Shown: piece after piece, positions 35,626 through 46,374 of the stretch | Numbering within the stretch: position 1 is the first letter of the stretch | Layout of the letters: each line of letters begins with the position of its first letter | Source of the DNA: Sipunculus nudus | Lineage: Eukaryota; Annelida; Sipuncula; Golfingiida; Sipunculidae | Reading direction: 5' to 3' | DNA length: 64,000 nucleotides | Assembly: GCA_026874595.1 (NCBI GenBank) | Contig: CM049311.1 | Coordinates: 21,016,176 to 21,080,175 of the forward strand | Notes under the pieces: generated by a model | What the model saw: only the letters and a program-made list of their open reading frames with translations | Databases searched by the model: none | Told to the model about the DNA's origin: nothing | Translations under genes and position numbers: made by a program

Positions 35626-36149
35626 TATATATAGTAACACAGCTGCCAAGTATATATATATAAGGACTTTCACGATCTATTTACGGGCATAGCTTACCAA
35701 ATTTTAGTCATACTCAAAACTGCATGGTTTATGGATTTCCTCGTATCTCTTTAAAAGCTGTGCAAATTGAGTTTGAATTAATATATACAGTTGTATTTTA
35801 TTGGCATATTCGTATGTTTACTTATGTAAGGTATGTTTGATATATTTGCAATTTTACTTTTCATAAGTACGTCCCAAAGTTTATTTTTGGGACTGTATGC
35901 TTATCAATATTATATATACTTTGATAGATTATGTGAAATGATTGCTCCTTATTATATGTGTGTATACAAACAATACAAACAATATGTATGTATATGTATA
36001 TATGAATTGTGATATTATCTATCCATCTAAAAACATAATGGAGAAATGCTGGGTTGTGAATGGGGTTGGAAAGAATAATATATATCTGTATCTGCATGTG
36101 TTAGCGTTATGGATGTGCATATATAGCAGACTTACATAACCGCCGTTTA

Positions 36150-36151
<2 letters not shown>
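35626..36151. other. AT-rich intergenic DNA
   Basis: No gene or repeat is recognised. Confidence 0.5.

Positions 36152-36196
<45 letters not shown>
36152..36196. repeat. (ATT)n trinucleotide repeat
   Basis: Uninterrupted ATT run of about 15 units. Confidence 0.97.
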
Positions 36197-36589
36197 TAAA
36201 TTTTTGTTATAAGTCTTAATTTTAAGGTATTTTGAGGAAACTGCATTAGGGTAGTTACATGTTTATAAGGTTGGTATAATATATATGCCTTTGGACGATA
36301 AATTATTAATTATTTGAAAATTGTCCATTCATACCATGATCCATGGTAAGGTAAACTTGTTATTATGCGAGTTTTCTCTTCACTAATTGAATAACTATAA
36401 TAATTGAATATATATATATATACATGTAAAAACTCTGGTATATGAAGTATAAACAGCTAAATACCAGTTCCGGGAATAAGGCGAAAGTTTTTATAAACTT
36501 TATACTATGAAAGTCATAATGTCGCAAAAAAATCATGAAAACTGATTTTGATTCGATTTGACAAGGCGTTTTACCCCATGAGATATATA

Positions 36590-37060
36590 CTTGTATGACA
36601 TAATGAGATCGGGAGATGCAACTGTGTGCGGTGGGGCCGGGGGGGGGGGGGGGGGGGTGATGCCGGTCCTTGCCATCTGTGAGTCTTTCTACTCTGCGAG
36701 AACGGGGAAGTCACCGCACCCTAAGCACGTCATAATTAGACCGCGTGAATGCACTATTGACCTAACTGCGTTCCTTAAACTTCGTTTGTTTCACCATCCC
36801 TGCGCCTGGCGACGACACATATGACAGTGTTACTACTACACAGGATTTTAAATACCGGAATTCAGTGTTAAAAGTACCCCATATGAGTGTACATAGGCGC
36901 TGATGTGCCTGTCAACTTAGGGGGAATGCTTTTTCGAGTGGACAATAAAAGTGTCCCACGGTGCGTTTATGACTGTTTTACGACCATCAAAGAAACCGAT
37001 CTGGAAGTTTTTACCGTCAAGTGTGAGGCCGAGAGTATTGGAAAGATGTCCAACCCTACG
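36590..37060. promoter_or_regulatory. Higher-complexity block with G19 run
   Basis: The longest G-run in the window lies at 36639-36657. The rest is non-repetitive with CpG and contains GGACAATAAAAGTG (near 36938-36951), a SOX-like word. No convincing coding frame. Confidence 0.3.
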
Positions 37061-37297
37061 TGAATGCTTGCAGTGGGTTAGCGTACTGCGAGCCTAGATT
37101 TATGACCCCCTGTGCCCGGTAGTTGGCGATCGCAGATAATTGCGGTTTCAACTCCACCTGGCGATATACCCTACCTAAGACCATTATATACTTGTTGATA
37201 AAATGGCCATATATCGTTATCAGTCGTACGGGTAAACAAAATAATCGGAACACTATTGCGGCCTAGCTTTGATTTGAACCAACTGCCTCTCCAAGAG

Positions 37298-37374
37298 TCA
37301 GCAGCTCGGAGCTGAACCGAGGACTCCCCGGGTTTGTGGTCCTGTCAAGTAGCTGACCACTCCGCTATCACCAT
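37298..37374 (-). mobile_element. tRNA-like sequence, probably a SINE head
   Basis: On the minus strand an A-box-like TGATAGCGGAGTGGTCAGC (about 37352-37370) is followed by GGTTCAGCTCC (37308-37318). The latter sits in a perfect 5-bp T-arm (CTCGG/CCGAG) with a 7-nt TTCAGCT loop. A second B-box-like word GGTTCAAATC occurs at 37271-37280. The T-loop lacks the invariant A58 and I see no good acceptor stem. It therefore looks like a SINE head or decayed tRNA copy rather than a working tRNA gene. The SINE body, if any, would extend left to about 37030. Confidence 0.5.
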
Positions 37375-37567
37375 GAACTGGCCCTCCAACCGCTAGTCAC
37401 TGCCGACATGTGGCCAGCACTGACCCCATGTGACCTATACTGTACGTGTACCCATAACGAACTCCCCTGGACCTCCCCTCGGATTAGACTGCGAAATGAA
37501 CTATACCACCTGCCGAGCTACATTATAACCCACTATATAAACTAGGTCTATATATCTTCATAAATGG
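37375..37567. other. Non-repetitive intergenic DNA
   Basis: No gene is seen. It may be a continuation of the neighbouring repeat. Confidence 0.4.
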
Positions 37568-37640
37568 ATATATATATATTATATATATATATTATATATA
37601 TATTTATATATATATATATATATTATATATATATATATTG
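37568..37640. repeat. TA-rich repeat with ATTATA interruptions
   Basis: About four runs of TA separated by TT or ATTT, giving an 11-20-bp higher-order pattern. Confidence 0.9.
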
Positions 37641-38240
37641 ATAACAAAATCATACCTTAGAATATATAATTAGGAAGTTCTACATTTGTTTATGGTATGT
37701 GGACAAATAATATATAATTATTTTCCATGGTATTGATATAATATATGCGTGAAAGCTATCCCATATTATCATTTATGGATGCGACTATATGATTATTATG
37801 TTTACAGGTATCTATTTTCCCAGATGCATATTTATTCCTGTAACAAGTGGCAATATATCTGTGTAAAAGGTATGTGATATACACATTTGGTAAATTTAGA
37901 CCTGTTATTAAGAAATGAACAGGCTATCTGTGATTTTTTTTCTTTTAAAAATGTATATATTTTTGTTCATATACTTCTATTATTATAAATAGGTTTTTAG
38001 TTGATGTACTTGGATATATTTTTTCAAATCCATAATTTCGTTAAAAAATGTACTTATTCTTTAATTAATAGTTTTTGCCTGAAAATATTAAATACACTTG
38101 AAAAAAATAGTATGTATATATATTATATCATTTAATATAAAACTGTATACTGATTTAAAATATATTATTTTTAGTGTACTGGGGAGGCACTTTCTGTCTT
38201 TGATTCTGACTGGTTTACACCTTAATCGTGTATATATGGA
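37641..38240. other. AT-rich intergenic DNA
   Basis: No gene is recognised. Confidence 0.5.
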
Positions 38241-38243
38241 TGA

Positions 38244-38250
38244 ATATATG

Positions 38251-38315
<65 letters not shown>
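38244..38315. repeat. (TA)n-(TG)n compound microsatellite
   Basis: TA run with one TTTA break, followed by about ten GT units. Confidence 0.95.
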
Positions 38316-38316
<1 letters not shown>

Positions 38317-38459
38317 TCTATATATGTTATGTTATGTATATGTAATATGTTTTATGTATATACATACATACATAAATACATATATAATGTTGGGTCGTAT
38401 TACTTTCCACTGATTGTAATTAAATGACTCTATAAGTTTATATGTACATAAACATATTA

Positions 38460-39900
38460 GAGCACGGGAGGCCACCTATATATTCGAGCCTCGTTTTTGT
38501 CTGCATGTATGCTCTGGTAACTTCTCTTTGTCATAACGAAATAGGATAAACGGCTCATTACGCTCATTTACTATATACACAGACCATACGACCGGAGCCG
38601 ACAAAGTGTGCAAACAGCATTATTTGACTTTGGGGAACTTTTAACATTTAGGTGTAGAAAAGTCAAACCTAATGACTCCAAGGCCGCCGTGTTTGAATCA
38701 CCTATCACTCTTAAAGGGACCTACATCCATTGCATTATTTGATTTCCCTTCGGATGTGTAAAAATACCATCCTGTGCAGTGGAGAAATATCGCGTGCCAG
38801 CTGTTGCGAGGGCCCAGTCCCCAAACTGTTGCACCGCGCAGGGAGTGAAAAGTGTTTGACATTCGCCTAGTCATTTTCGTCCCGTCCCAGCGCCAATGGT
38901 ATTTTAGGGGAAATTAAATTTTGCTTCCTGCAGGAACGAATGACATGTCTACAAACATTGCCGGCCAAATGGGCCTAAAAGTCATGCAAACAAAGGTGAC
39001 ATTTTAATAAAAGCCTGGCGACACCGTGCCAAGCGGGGCTCAGAGGTCCTGGGGGGCGGCCAAGCAAGTTCGTGAGGTCGCGGCCTCGGCGATATGGTAC
39101 CGGCGATCAGTTTTGGACTTTTACTGCTTTGTTTTAGTATTTAATCCGTGCAGTTTGCAGTTGTTATTCGCCATATAACGGCCACAGAGTCAATTTACTA
39201 ACCATCCGGAGTGGCCCGAAATACCTACAAAACTCCAAACCGGCAGGCATCCCAGTGGAACCGGAGAGTAAATATACTTTGCGACGTCCAAACACTTCAT
39301 AACAATAGCTGATTGACTTTCTGCCGCATGGCGGGCTACACCTAAATATTTTTGTACCCCTTCTTAAAGTAAGAACACTGTTTGTAGGCTGGGTATGGGG
39401 GGCTTATGAGGAGTTTATCACAATGGACACCGTCATATCATATATTGGACAAAAGTGTGGACAGTTGGAATATAGACGCTAACTGGGGCTTGTCTAGCTT
39501 GACGCCTTGTGATCGGTTTGGTCACAGATTCTGTTAGGACGCTTGCCATATGACAACCCATGGCTGCACGGTCTCATATGAGCCCGGAGCCATTGGGGAA
39601 AGACCAATGCCGACAATTAACTTTGGCGCAATGTTAAAGCTGACTCTATAACTGTTTGATTGTCCCCCTGAAAACATGTCGTTCCTCATTTCCGCGAACC
39701 CATTCTGCAGACAGTCGTCTTTAATAGCGTCGTGGTCCACGATCTGCTAGTTTATAAAGGCCCTCTTGAGTACAAGAAACCCATACCTTTTCAATATTGT
39801 AGCCAGGTCAGGTCCTGGCTGGTCCCTTAATATCCGTCCTCAGCCCTAGTCTGCGTTAGCTTCTAAACTTATAAACATTGGTGACACAGGCCAAAGCAAA
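38460..39900. promoter_or_regulatory. Largest candidate conserved regulatory block, 2-3 kb downstream of the POU gene
   Basis: About 1.4 kb of non-repetitive GC-richer DNA with no long open frame, lying beyond the 3' side of the minus-strand POU gene. ATGCAAACAAAGG (38984-38996) joins a POU octamer-like word to a SOX core, and TTTAATAAAA follows. Further homeodomain-like TTAATT words lie near 38914-38920. An enhancer role is inferred from complexity, position and motifs only. Confidence 0.45.
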
Positions 39901-39921
39901 GCTTACGTGTACCTGTCAGCC

Positions 39922-39925
<4 letters not shown>

Positions 39926-39997
<72 letters not shown>
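39926..39997. repeat. (TA)n microsatellite
   Basis: Uninterrupted TA run of about 35 units. Confidence 0.98.
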
Positions 39998-40034
39998 CTA
40001 TATAGTATAATGAACACTTAAGGAAACTCACATA

Positions 40035-40066
40035 TATATGTGTGTGTGTGTGTGTGTATGTGTGTA
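40035..40066. repeat. (TG)n microsatellite
   Basis: Short TG run with an ATG break. Confidence 0.9.
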
Positions 40067-40331
40067 AGTTTGGATGTAGTAATTTTGAAGTTGTTTCGTT
40101 TTGGTGGAAAAGGCGAGTATATAGGGTAAAATGTATAAGCATTTAAACAACACAGCATTCGTATCAAAACATGAACTGAATTTTCTTGAAAATTGTACAT
40201 TTATTGTCGTCTGTCAGAAATCGCCATATGGTACATAAATCATAGTTTGCACTGCTATAGCTACGCTGTACAATTGATAATACGTTGTATAGCCACATTA
40301 AATGGACGAGAGGCATGCATGTAGGATCTGG

Positions 40332-40336
<5 letters not shown>

Positions 40337-40409
<73 letters not shown>
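40337..40409. repeat. (TA)n microsatellite
   Basis: Uninterrupted TA run of about 36 units, lying just beyond the candidate polyadenylation signal of the POU gene. Confidence 0.98.
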
Positions 40410-40412
<3 letters not shown>

Positions 40413-40591
40413 TTGGTGAAAGTAAACAATAATTACTTCACATAACCCATTCCTGCATGATATAATAAATAAATTCTGTATTTTTCTTATTTAAATATAA
40501 AATATGCATGTATGAAAACATACACATATATGTAAACACCCCATGTGTCTACAGATTTGGAATACACAATTCATAATAAAATTGATTTGAA

Positions 40592-40597
40592 TTTATT
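40592..40597 (-). terminator. Candidate polyadenylation signal AATAAA for the POU gene
   Basis: This is the first AATAAA hexamer I find on the minus strand downstream of the stop codon at 41793. I found no closer AATAAA or ATTAAA. It implies a 3' UTR of about 1.2 kb (40575-41792), AT-rich and without repeats. Long 3' UTRs are common for POU3 mRNAs. Weak without transcript evidence. Confidence 0.3.
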
Positions 40598-41792
40598 CAA
40601 AGAAATCACCCGACTTTAGGAATGTTCAAAGCTCAGGCCAATAATCATATAGATAACAATCAGGAGAATTTCCAGTGCACATGATACCAATTAAGCCCGA
40701 TAGATCAATTGATTCCATTTGTAAACACTATATATAATAAGCCTGGATAAAGATATAGTCTAAAACAATGGGCAAGTTTTAAATAGAAAACATGACTAGT
40801 GCGAAGTCGATTTCATCCATAATTGGACAAACCACGACAAAATATTCACTAACGTGTATGTACATAACATAATTTAAATATACATCAATAAAATAAAAAG
40901 AACAATGTATCATTTTGGCAATAAGTTCGAACAATGTATACACCATCCATGGGTGTATACAAGACTCTACCTGTCACATGCAATATGAACAATGAAGATT
41001 TGAAATTGCAGTTTCATTGAAATAGCTATTAAATATATATATGTGACTGTTTCACAGAGAATTTCCATAACCAGGCTCCCTGAGTATCTGAGCATGAGTA
41101 CTTATACAGATAGAAGTCAGTATTTATAATTACAAGCCTGTTAAAATTATAATTTACTATATATGACTACGGATAGAATAGATTTGAGGTTGATTCTTGC
41201 ATATATGTAGTAAACTGTGATAGCCAGCTGTTGTACCCTATATAGTTAGGACTGCATGTGAATAATGCAATGAAATTCAATAAAAAATAAGTGTAAATTT
41301 ACTAAATTAGCTGGTAGAGAGGTATATCCAGAAAGCTAGTTATGAACCAGTTTGTGACAGATTAAAACACACTGCATTGCAGGTGTCATGGTAATGATAA
41401 CAAGATATTTTAAAAAAGTCAACATTTGTTACATACCTTGAATATCTACTCGTGGTGAGGTTAGTAATTTGAATTGTAGATATAAAGAATACTCATCTAT
41501 AGAAGGCTTGGTTGACTATATGTCATCCAAGCTAACAGTCCGTTCAAGCCCTTGGAATGTCAATCCACCATGAACCATATATGATACCGTCCATTTTGGC
41601 AACAATAACCACAGACGCTGACAATGTGAGGCGGGATGCCAGCATTCAGGTAAACAGGTCCAGGGCGGCAGCAGCGCTATCAGTCACTGGTACGATTGTC
41701 ATTGAGTCGTTCACGGAGTATTACGAAGGCAATATCATATATTATTCCTATAGAAGAAGAGATCACACGAAAGAGAAGAGATTGTCAGCGTG

Positions 41793-43097
41793 TCACTGCG
41801 CATGGTGCTGGGGCGAAGCTTGGTGAACTAAACTTTGAGTAACTGTGTGTGGCACTGAGTATGTAGGTAGCGGGTTTGGCGTTGATGGCTGGTGCATCAA
41901 TGGTGACCCCCCGGGCGAAGGGTGCCCATGTCCATACTGGTCCCCAAGGGGACTTCCCGTGGGGTGGTGGTGCGGACTGCCGTGCATTAAGCCAGCATCC
42001 GAGGGGGAATCAGCTGGGGATGACCCTTGGGTCCCGGGAACTGGGGCAATGAGGATTTCTCCATTAGGACCCACACCTCCGGGTGGTGTCATCCGTTTTT
42101 CCTTCTGTCTTCTATTACAAAACCACACTCGGACCACTTCTTTTTCTAGCTGCAGCTGCTCCGCCAGAGAGGAGATTTCTTGTGCGGACGGTTTAGGCTG
42201 TTTCAAAAAATGGTTCTCAAGCGCACCTTTAACTGTCACTTCAATACTTGTACGTTTTTTCCTTTTCCTTCCCTGGGCTGCTATTTTATCAATGCTGGTC
42301 GGGGAACCTGTCGTAGAGTCTGCTTCCTCAAGCCATTTCTGTAGCAGAGGCTTCAGTTTACACATATTCTTAAAGCTAAGCTGCAAAGCTTCAAATCTGC
42401 AGATTGTAGTTTGGCTAAAAACATTACCGTACAATGTCCCTAAGGCCAAGCCCACGTCGGCTTGCGTAAAACCAAGCTTTATCCGTCTCTGTTTGAATGT
42501 TTTGGCGAACTGTTCAAGATCGTCCGAAGAAGGGGCATTGTCCTCGTCAGAGCCCGGGTCTATATGATGGGGTTCACCTAGTAACAGGTCGTGGGGCCCC
42601 GTGGGGTCGCGTAGGGCTGGGTGCAGGTTTTGGGCGGGGGATAACATACCGTTCATACCGTATGAGGAATACTGCAGCTGGTTCCCTCCGTTCATGTTCA
42701 TATGCGCGGATGTCACACACTGTGCGCCTCCCCAGGACCCTGCATGCGCGGGGTGAAGCTGTTGCTGGGGACGATGATGTAGCGTAACTCCATGTCCCTC
42801 TGTCGGACTCGCCTTCATCTCTTGACACATACCGTGGGGCGACATGTTGGTGGCCCACGGGTTTGTATCTACATGTTGTAAGCCCAACCACTGCTGATGC
42901 GCGTGCGACAGTCCTGGATGGCCGTTCTGCGGCTGTTGAGGAAGGTATTTCATGTCAGGCAAGTCTCTGGGATATTGAGTCCCCGGTGCTATGCTAACTG
43001 CCGGAACCTGCATGTTTTCAACTGCTTCACTTACTCTACTGGCCAGGGCTGTTGTGGAACTCGCAGATATGTAAGGGTTGGCCGCCGTGGCTGCCAT
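41793..43097 (-). CDS. pou3: Class III POU-homeodomain transcription factor (Brn/vvl family), single exon
   Basis: Sequence-specific nuclear DNA-binding regulator that recognises octamer-like sites (ATGCAAAT) and acts in neural, ectodermal and glial/tracheal-type development in animals. The 434-residue protein begins MAATAANPY, as POU3 proteins do. Residues 59-70 ([12 protein letters not shown]) match the conserved N-terminal POU3 block. The POU-specific domain is about 192-262 ([10 protein letters not shown]... [12 protein letters not shown]). A short linker [13 protein letters not shown] follows, then the basic homeodomain 277-336 ([11 protein letters not shown]... ) with recognition helix [13 protein letters not shown] and Cys at homeodomain position 50. 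The C-terminus is His/Pro/Ser-rich. The long Gly, Gln or His homopolymers of vertebrate paralogues are absent. There is no intron or frameshift; POU3 genes are typically intronless. Start: this ATG has A at -3 and G at +4. The frame is open upstream to a stop at 43374-43376, but the next ATG (43158-43160) has a poor context. Class assignment is very secure; the exact orthologue name is not. Confidence 0.97.
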   Translation of the reverse strand: MAATAANPYISASSTTALASRVSEAVENMQVPAVSIAPGTQYPRDLPDMKYLPQQPQNGHPGLSHAHQQWLGLQHVDTNPWATNMSPHGMCQEMKASPTEGHGVTLHHRPQQQLHPAHAGSWGGAQCVTSAHMNMNGGNQLQYSSYGMNGMLSPAQNLHPALRDPTGPHDLLLGEPHHIDPGSDEDNAPSSDDLEQFAKTFKQRRIKLGFTQADVGLALGTLYGNVFSQTTICRFEALQLSFKNMCKLKPLLQKWLEEADSTTGSPTSIDKIAAQGRKRKKRTSIEVTVKGALENHFLKQPKPSAQEISSLAEQLQLEKEVVRVWFCNRRQKEKRMTPPGGVGPNGEILIAPVPGTQGSSPADSPSDAGLMHGSPHHHPTGSPLGDQYGHGHPSPGGSPLMHQPSTPNPLPTYSVPHTVTQSLVHQASPQHHAQ

Positions 43098-43229
43098 ACT
43101 ATGTAATACCAAAGAGGTGATCTGACTTGCAAACGCTGACCCGTCTCGCTCCTCATACATGAATTCACTGAGCCACACTTTACCGCCACACGTATTATTA
43201 TGGCGATGATGGTAGTTCCGCAGAGGTGG

Positions 43230-43300
43230 CCGCTGATTGGCTGGCGAGTAAGTGATTGGCAGGCCAATTACCTGGAGAGCTCTCCCGCCGCTGGATTGGC
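43230..43300 (-). promoter_or_regulatory. Proximal promoter: four CCAAT boxes upstream of the POU gene
   Basis: ATTGG (CCAAT on the minus strand) at 43236-43240, 43255-43259 and 43295-43299, plus a CCAAT on the plus strand at 43264-43268. NF-Y usually binds such boxes 60-100 bp upstream of transcription starts. That would place the start roughly at 43150-43200 and give a short 5' UTR. I see no clear TATA box in this interval, fitting a CCAAT-driven promoter. Confidence 0.55.
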
Positions 43301-43353
43301 CGAGAGCTCGTGTAACGATCCTCACTGGCGGTCCAGTGGCCCAGCCCTCCACT

Positions 43354-43375
43354 ATGTAAATTGCATGATTAAATT
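43354..43375 (-). promoter_or_regulatory. Overlapping octamer-like POU sites upstream of the POU gene
   Basis: ATGTAAAT (43354-43361) and AATTGCAT (43359-43366) are each one base from the octamer in opposite orientations. TGCATGATTAAAT continues the cluster, resembling POU3 sites with split GCAT and TAAT halves. It lies about 55 bp upstream of the CCAAT cluster. Autoregulation is known for some POU3 genes such as fly vvl, and is inferred here. Confidence 0.4.
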
Positions 43376-43380
43376 ATTCT

Positions 43381-44600
43381 AAAACAAATCCGCTCTGTGT
43401 TTGTGTCCATCTAGCGGAGTGGGAGGTGACTAGGACGACGATGAGACAGTTCGTCAGTCCCCGCCTCGACCTTATACATAGTTGAAAGAGCCGGCGTTCT
43501 GAGTTGTGTACCTAGCTATTTAGTGGAGAAACTGGGGCGTATAGACCCTTTAACATGGCCCAACAGTCAAACTGTGATTGATGAGACCTGCGGGCCCCCA
43601 GAAAGGGAGCGGGTACGGATCGTCTTACCTCGCATGCTTACACTTTAGCAAGAAAACAAGCACTTGAAAAACTTTAATTAAAGGTGTACGTTCCATGTTG
43701 TCAGTTTCCACTCCCGCTAAGCCCTGTTTTAACGACATAAATTCACTCACTCTCCGTCTCGCGTTGACGCCAGAGTATTAACAACGGGGCCTCTGTATAG
43801 TCCGCCAGGGACGGGTCTCAAGTAGCTACACAGCCCATGGTTTTAACAATGTTTGTCAAGAGATAGCCACTTTAGTAGAAGGTAGGCCAAATTGCTCTGA
43901 AAACACCTCCAACATGTCCAGCTGTATTTTTTACCCAAGACACCCTCCCTTGTTGCCCAAGTGTTTTAATGGTATAAGGGCAAAGAGCGAGTTTACTTTC
44001 CTATATTCATGTTGTGCGTCACTTGAGTGAAGTGATAAACTCTATTATAGAAAAGAATCAAGATTGTCGTATCAGCCTTGACATTCCTCCGTAAGCCATC
44101 TCACCAATCCACGCGGGGGCCACTTAACTCTATCTACACGCATTCAAGATCTTCTAGGCGAATGTTTTGATAGTTTTCAAAGGCTGGGAGCCGACAACCC
44201 AAACTTATTTCACGGCTTTTAGCGAAATAATTTACTCGGGGTTAGAACAAGATAAGGAACTGGGCGTTGTGAACGCGGAGTCGCTGCGCCCCCCGAGGCA
44301 GTCATTCTATAACCCGTCGGCGTGGTCCGCTCTAAAGAGCCGACGGCCCCGCTAGATATTTCGAGGAATTTCCATGAAGTTCACTTTAACACCATGAAAA
44401 TTCATGAACTTTGATAGGGCCTTTGATGAGAGCGTTGGTTTCCCCGGATTTGGTTCTGGTAATTTTGTTCAAAGCGTCCCCAATCCCGGTTTCCTCTCTC
44501 ACACGCTGACCCTAGCCCTGGGTGGTGGTCATCTGCTTCACTGTTCTCTGCTGATTGTTAGCTCAGCCAGTTGATACTAGCACGGATTAAAGTCAATATA
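43381..44600. promoter_or_regulatory. Upstream flank of the POU gene, GC-richer and non-repetitive
   Basis: About 1.2 kb of complex CpG-containing DNA immediately upstream. A TATA-like GTATAAGG on the minus strand at about 43472-43479 is a weak alternative core promoter. The patch at 44090-44560 is also non-repetitive. Open frames have no domains. Likely proximal regulatory DNA. Confidence 0.4.
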
Positions 44601-44770
44601 TACATAGATCTTCTGCCTTATTTGTTTAAATAAATCTAACTCGCTCCTCGCTATATAGATTTTAGTCTTTGTATATACATGTATTTGCTTTGGATATATG
44701 AATATGTTGCAATGCGTGAAAAATGCCTAAAGTGACATTACAGCGAATCATTAGTTGGAGCTGCAGCCTA

Positions 44771-44774
<4 letters not shown>

Positions 44775-44817
<43 letters not shown>
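44775..44817. repeat. (TA)n microsatellite
   Basis: TA run. The following AT-rich sequence to 45545 shows no gene. Confidence 0.96.
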
Positions 44818-44820
<3 letters not shown>

Positions 44821-45542
44821 GAAGGCCGGAGAACATATATGTGTATGTCAGTTTTTTGTGAAATCAAAATGAAAGTGCATTTGAAATAAATCCTTTCAAA
44901 ACATATAAGGTATAAAGTTATTTACAGTGTAATAAAATAAAGTGTTGTTATGTTCAGTATTTGATATGCTGCAAAATGGTTTTTCCACATTCAAGTTTTA
45001 GTAATTTTAGTGCCTTATCTTTGAGACGTAACTTAAGGTACACTTTGTATATTCTTATCGCAAAAAAAACGAAGCTACCTCTACATTATATATGCAGGCA
45101 GTCTGCATCTTCGGTGTATGTGTGTTTACATAAACGTCTGTATATATATTCCTATATATATGCTTACTGAAGAAACAATGACTCATTAATTGGTACTTCA
45201 CATAAGGCATTGATGGTATATAGTCAATATCAGGAGTAAGCCATATCAGGACATTCGTGCTTGCCCATGCGAATGCGTGCGTAATTTTATCCGTTTACAT
45301 CACAAATTGAAGCATAGAAAAAACAATGACAACACAGTGTCTCTAATCTGTTATAATTTAAAAGCAGGTATATATGTCTCTTAACTCTAAACGGGTCTAG
45401 AATTTAAGTTTCTTTTTATTCCTCTGAGGTTACGTTTAGTCTCTATATATCGGTTACAGTTATGTCGGTATATATATTAAACACATATTTCTAGTCGCAA
45501 CCACTGTTATAGGCGGATTATAATGGAAGTTACTGATTTTCG

Positions 45543-45546
<4 letters not shown>

Positions 45547-45612
<66 letters not shown>
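45547..45612. repeat. (CT)n microsatellite
   Basis: Uninterrupted CT run of about 33 units. Confidence 0.98.
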
Positions 45613-45616
<4 letters not shown>

Positions 45617-45810
45617 ACGTTACGTAATGTACTCCTTACTTCAGAATGTGTGTGCCCGTATGCTGCATGGAACGCGTCTAATTATAAGGCAGGTATATAC
45701 CTGTTGTAATGAACCTTACTATCATTATGTAACCACACATGTAGCTTATGTTTCCTCAACAAGCTATACCAATTAATACACAAACACATTGACACACAGA
45801 CAGAGTGAAC

Positions 45811-45878
45811 GAGAGAGAGAGAGAGAAAGTAAGAAAGAGAGGCACTGGCTAACACAAACATGTAAATAAATTCTGTCA

Positions 45879-45936
<58 letters not shown>
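45811..45936. repeat. (GA)n and (CT)n tracts
   Basis: GA repeat at 45811-45842, and CT run at 45881-45935. The opposite strand senses could form a hairpin. Confidence 0.95.
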
Positions 45937-45938
<2 letters not shown>

Positions 45939-46053
45939 CGTTTATTATATGTCTATTCATTTAGCATAAATTATATGTAACATACGTACAAAATATATTG
46001 TATAAATATCATCATGTTAATCAGAACATGTCTATCATGTTTCTCTCTCACTA

Positions 46054-46057
<4 letters not shown>

Positions 46058-46094
<37 letters not shown>

Positions 46095-46109
46095 CTCTCT
46101 CTCTCTCTC

Positions 46110-46148
<39 letters not shown>

Positions 46149-46294
46149 ATTCATGCACGGACTTTGTATCTTCTTACAGGCCGGTTGTATATATGGGAGT
46201 GTCCGCACGTGAGTACCGCCTGGAGAGCTGTTAACCTGATACCCCCTTTACGGACATGCAGTCATGTGACAGAAAGACTGAATATATATCTTAT

Positions 46295-46345
<51 letters not shown>

Positions 46346-46374
46346 GGAGAGAGAGAGAGAGAAAGAGAGAGAGA
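46058..46374. repeat. (CT)n; (GT)n-(TA)n-(GA)n compound repeats
   Basis: CT run at 46060-46142 with three small breaks, then GT at 46294-46308, TA at 46309-46341 and GA at 46346-46373. Between them (46150-46290) is a short non-repetitive patch. Confidence 0.95.

Noticed and set aside
38711-38721. TTAAAGGGACC, identical to the left end of MITE-1
   Set aside because: No matching opposite terminus or interior is visible nearby, so it is probably chance or a tiny remnant.
41845-42787. Plus-strand frames of 240 and 96 codons opposite the POU gene
   Set aside because: They are shadows of the GC-rich coding sequence on the other strand and have no domain of their own.
43098-43352. N-terminal extension of the POU frame starting at 43352
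   Set aside because: It begins with GTG, not ATG, overlaps the CCAAT cluster and lacks POU3-like sequence. The ATG at 43095-43097 has the better context and family-typical N-terminus.
43472-43479. TATA-like GTATAAGG as the POU core promoter
   Set aside because: It lies about 375 bp upstream of the start codon, beyond the CCAAT cluster. The CCAAT boxes give a more consistent promoter position, so it is kept only as a weak alternative.
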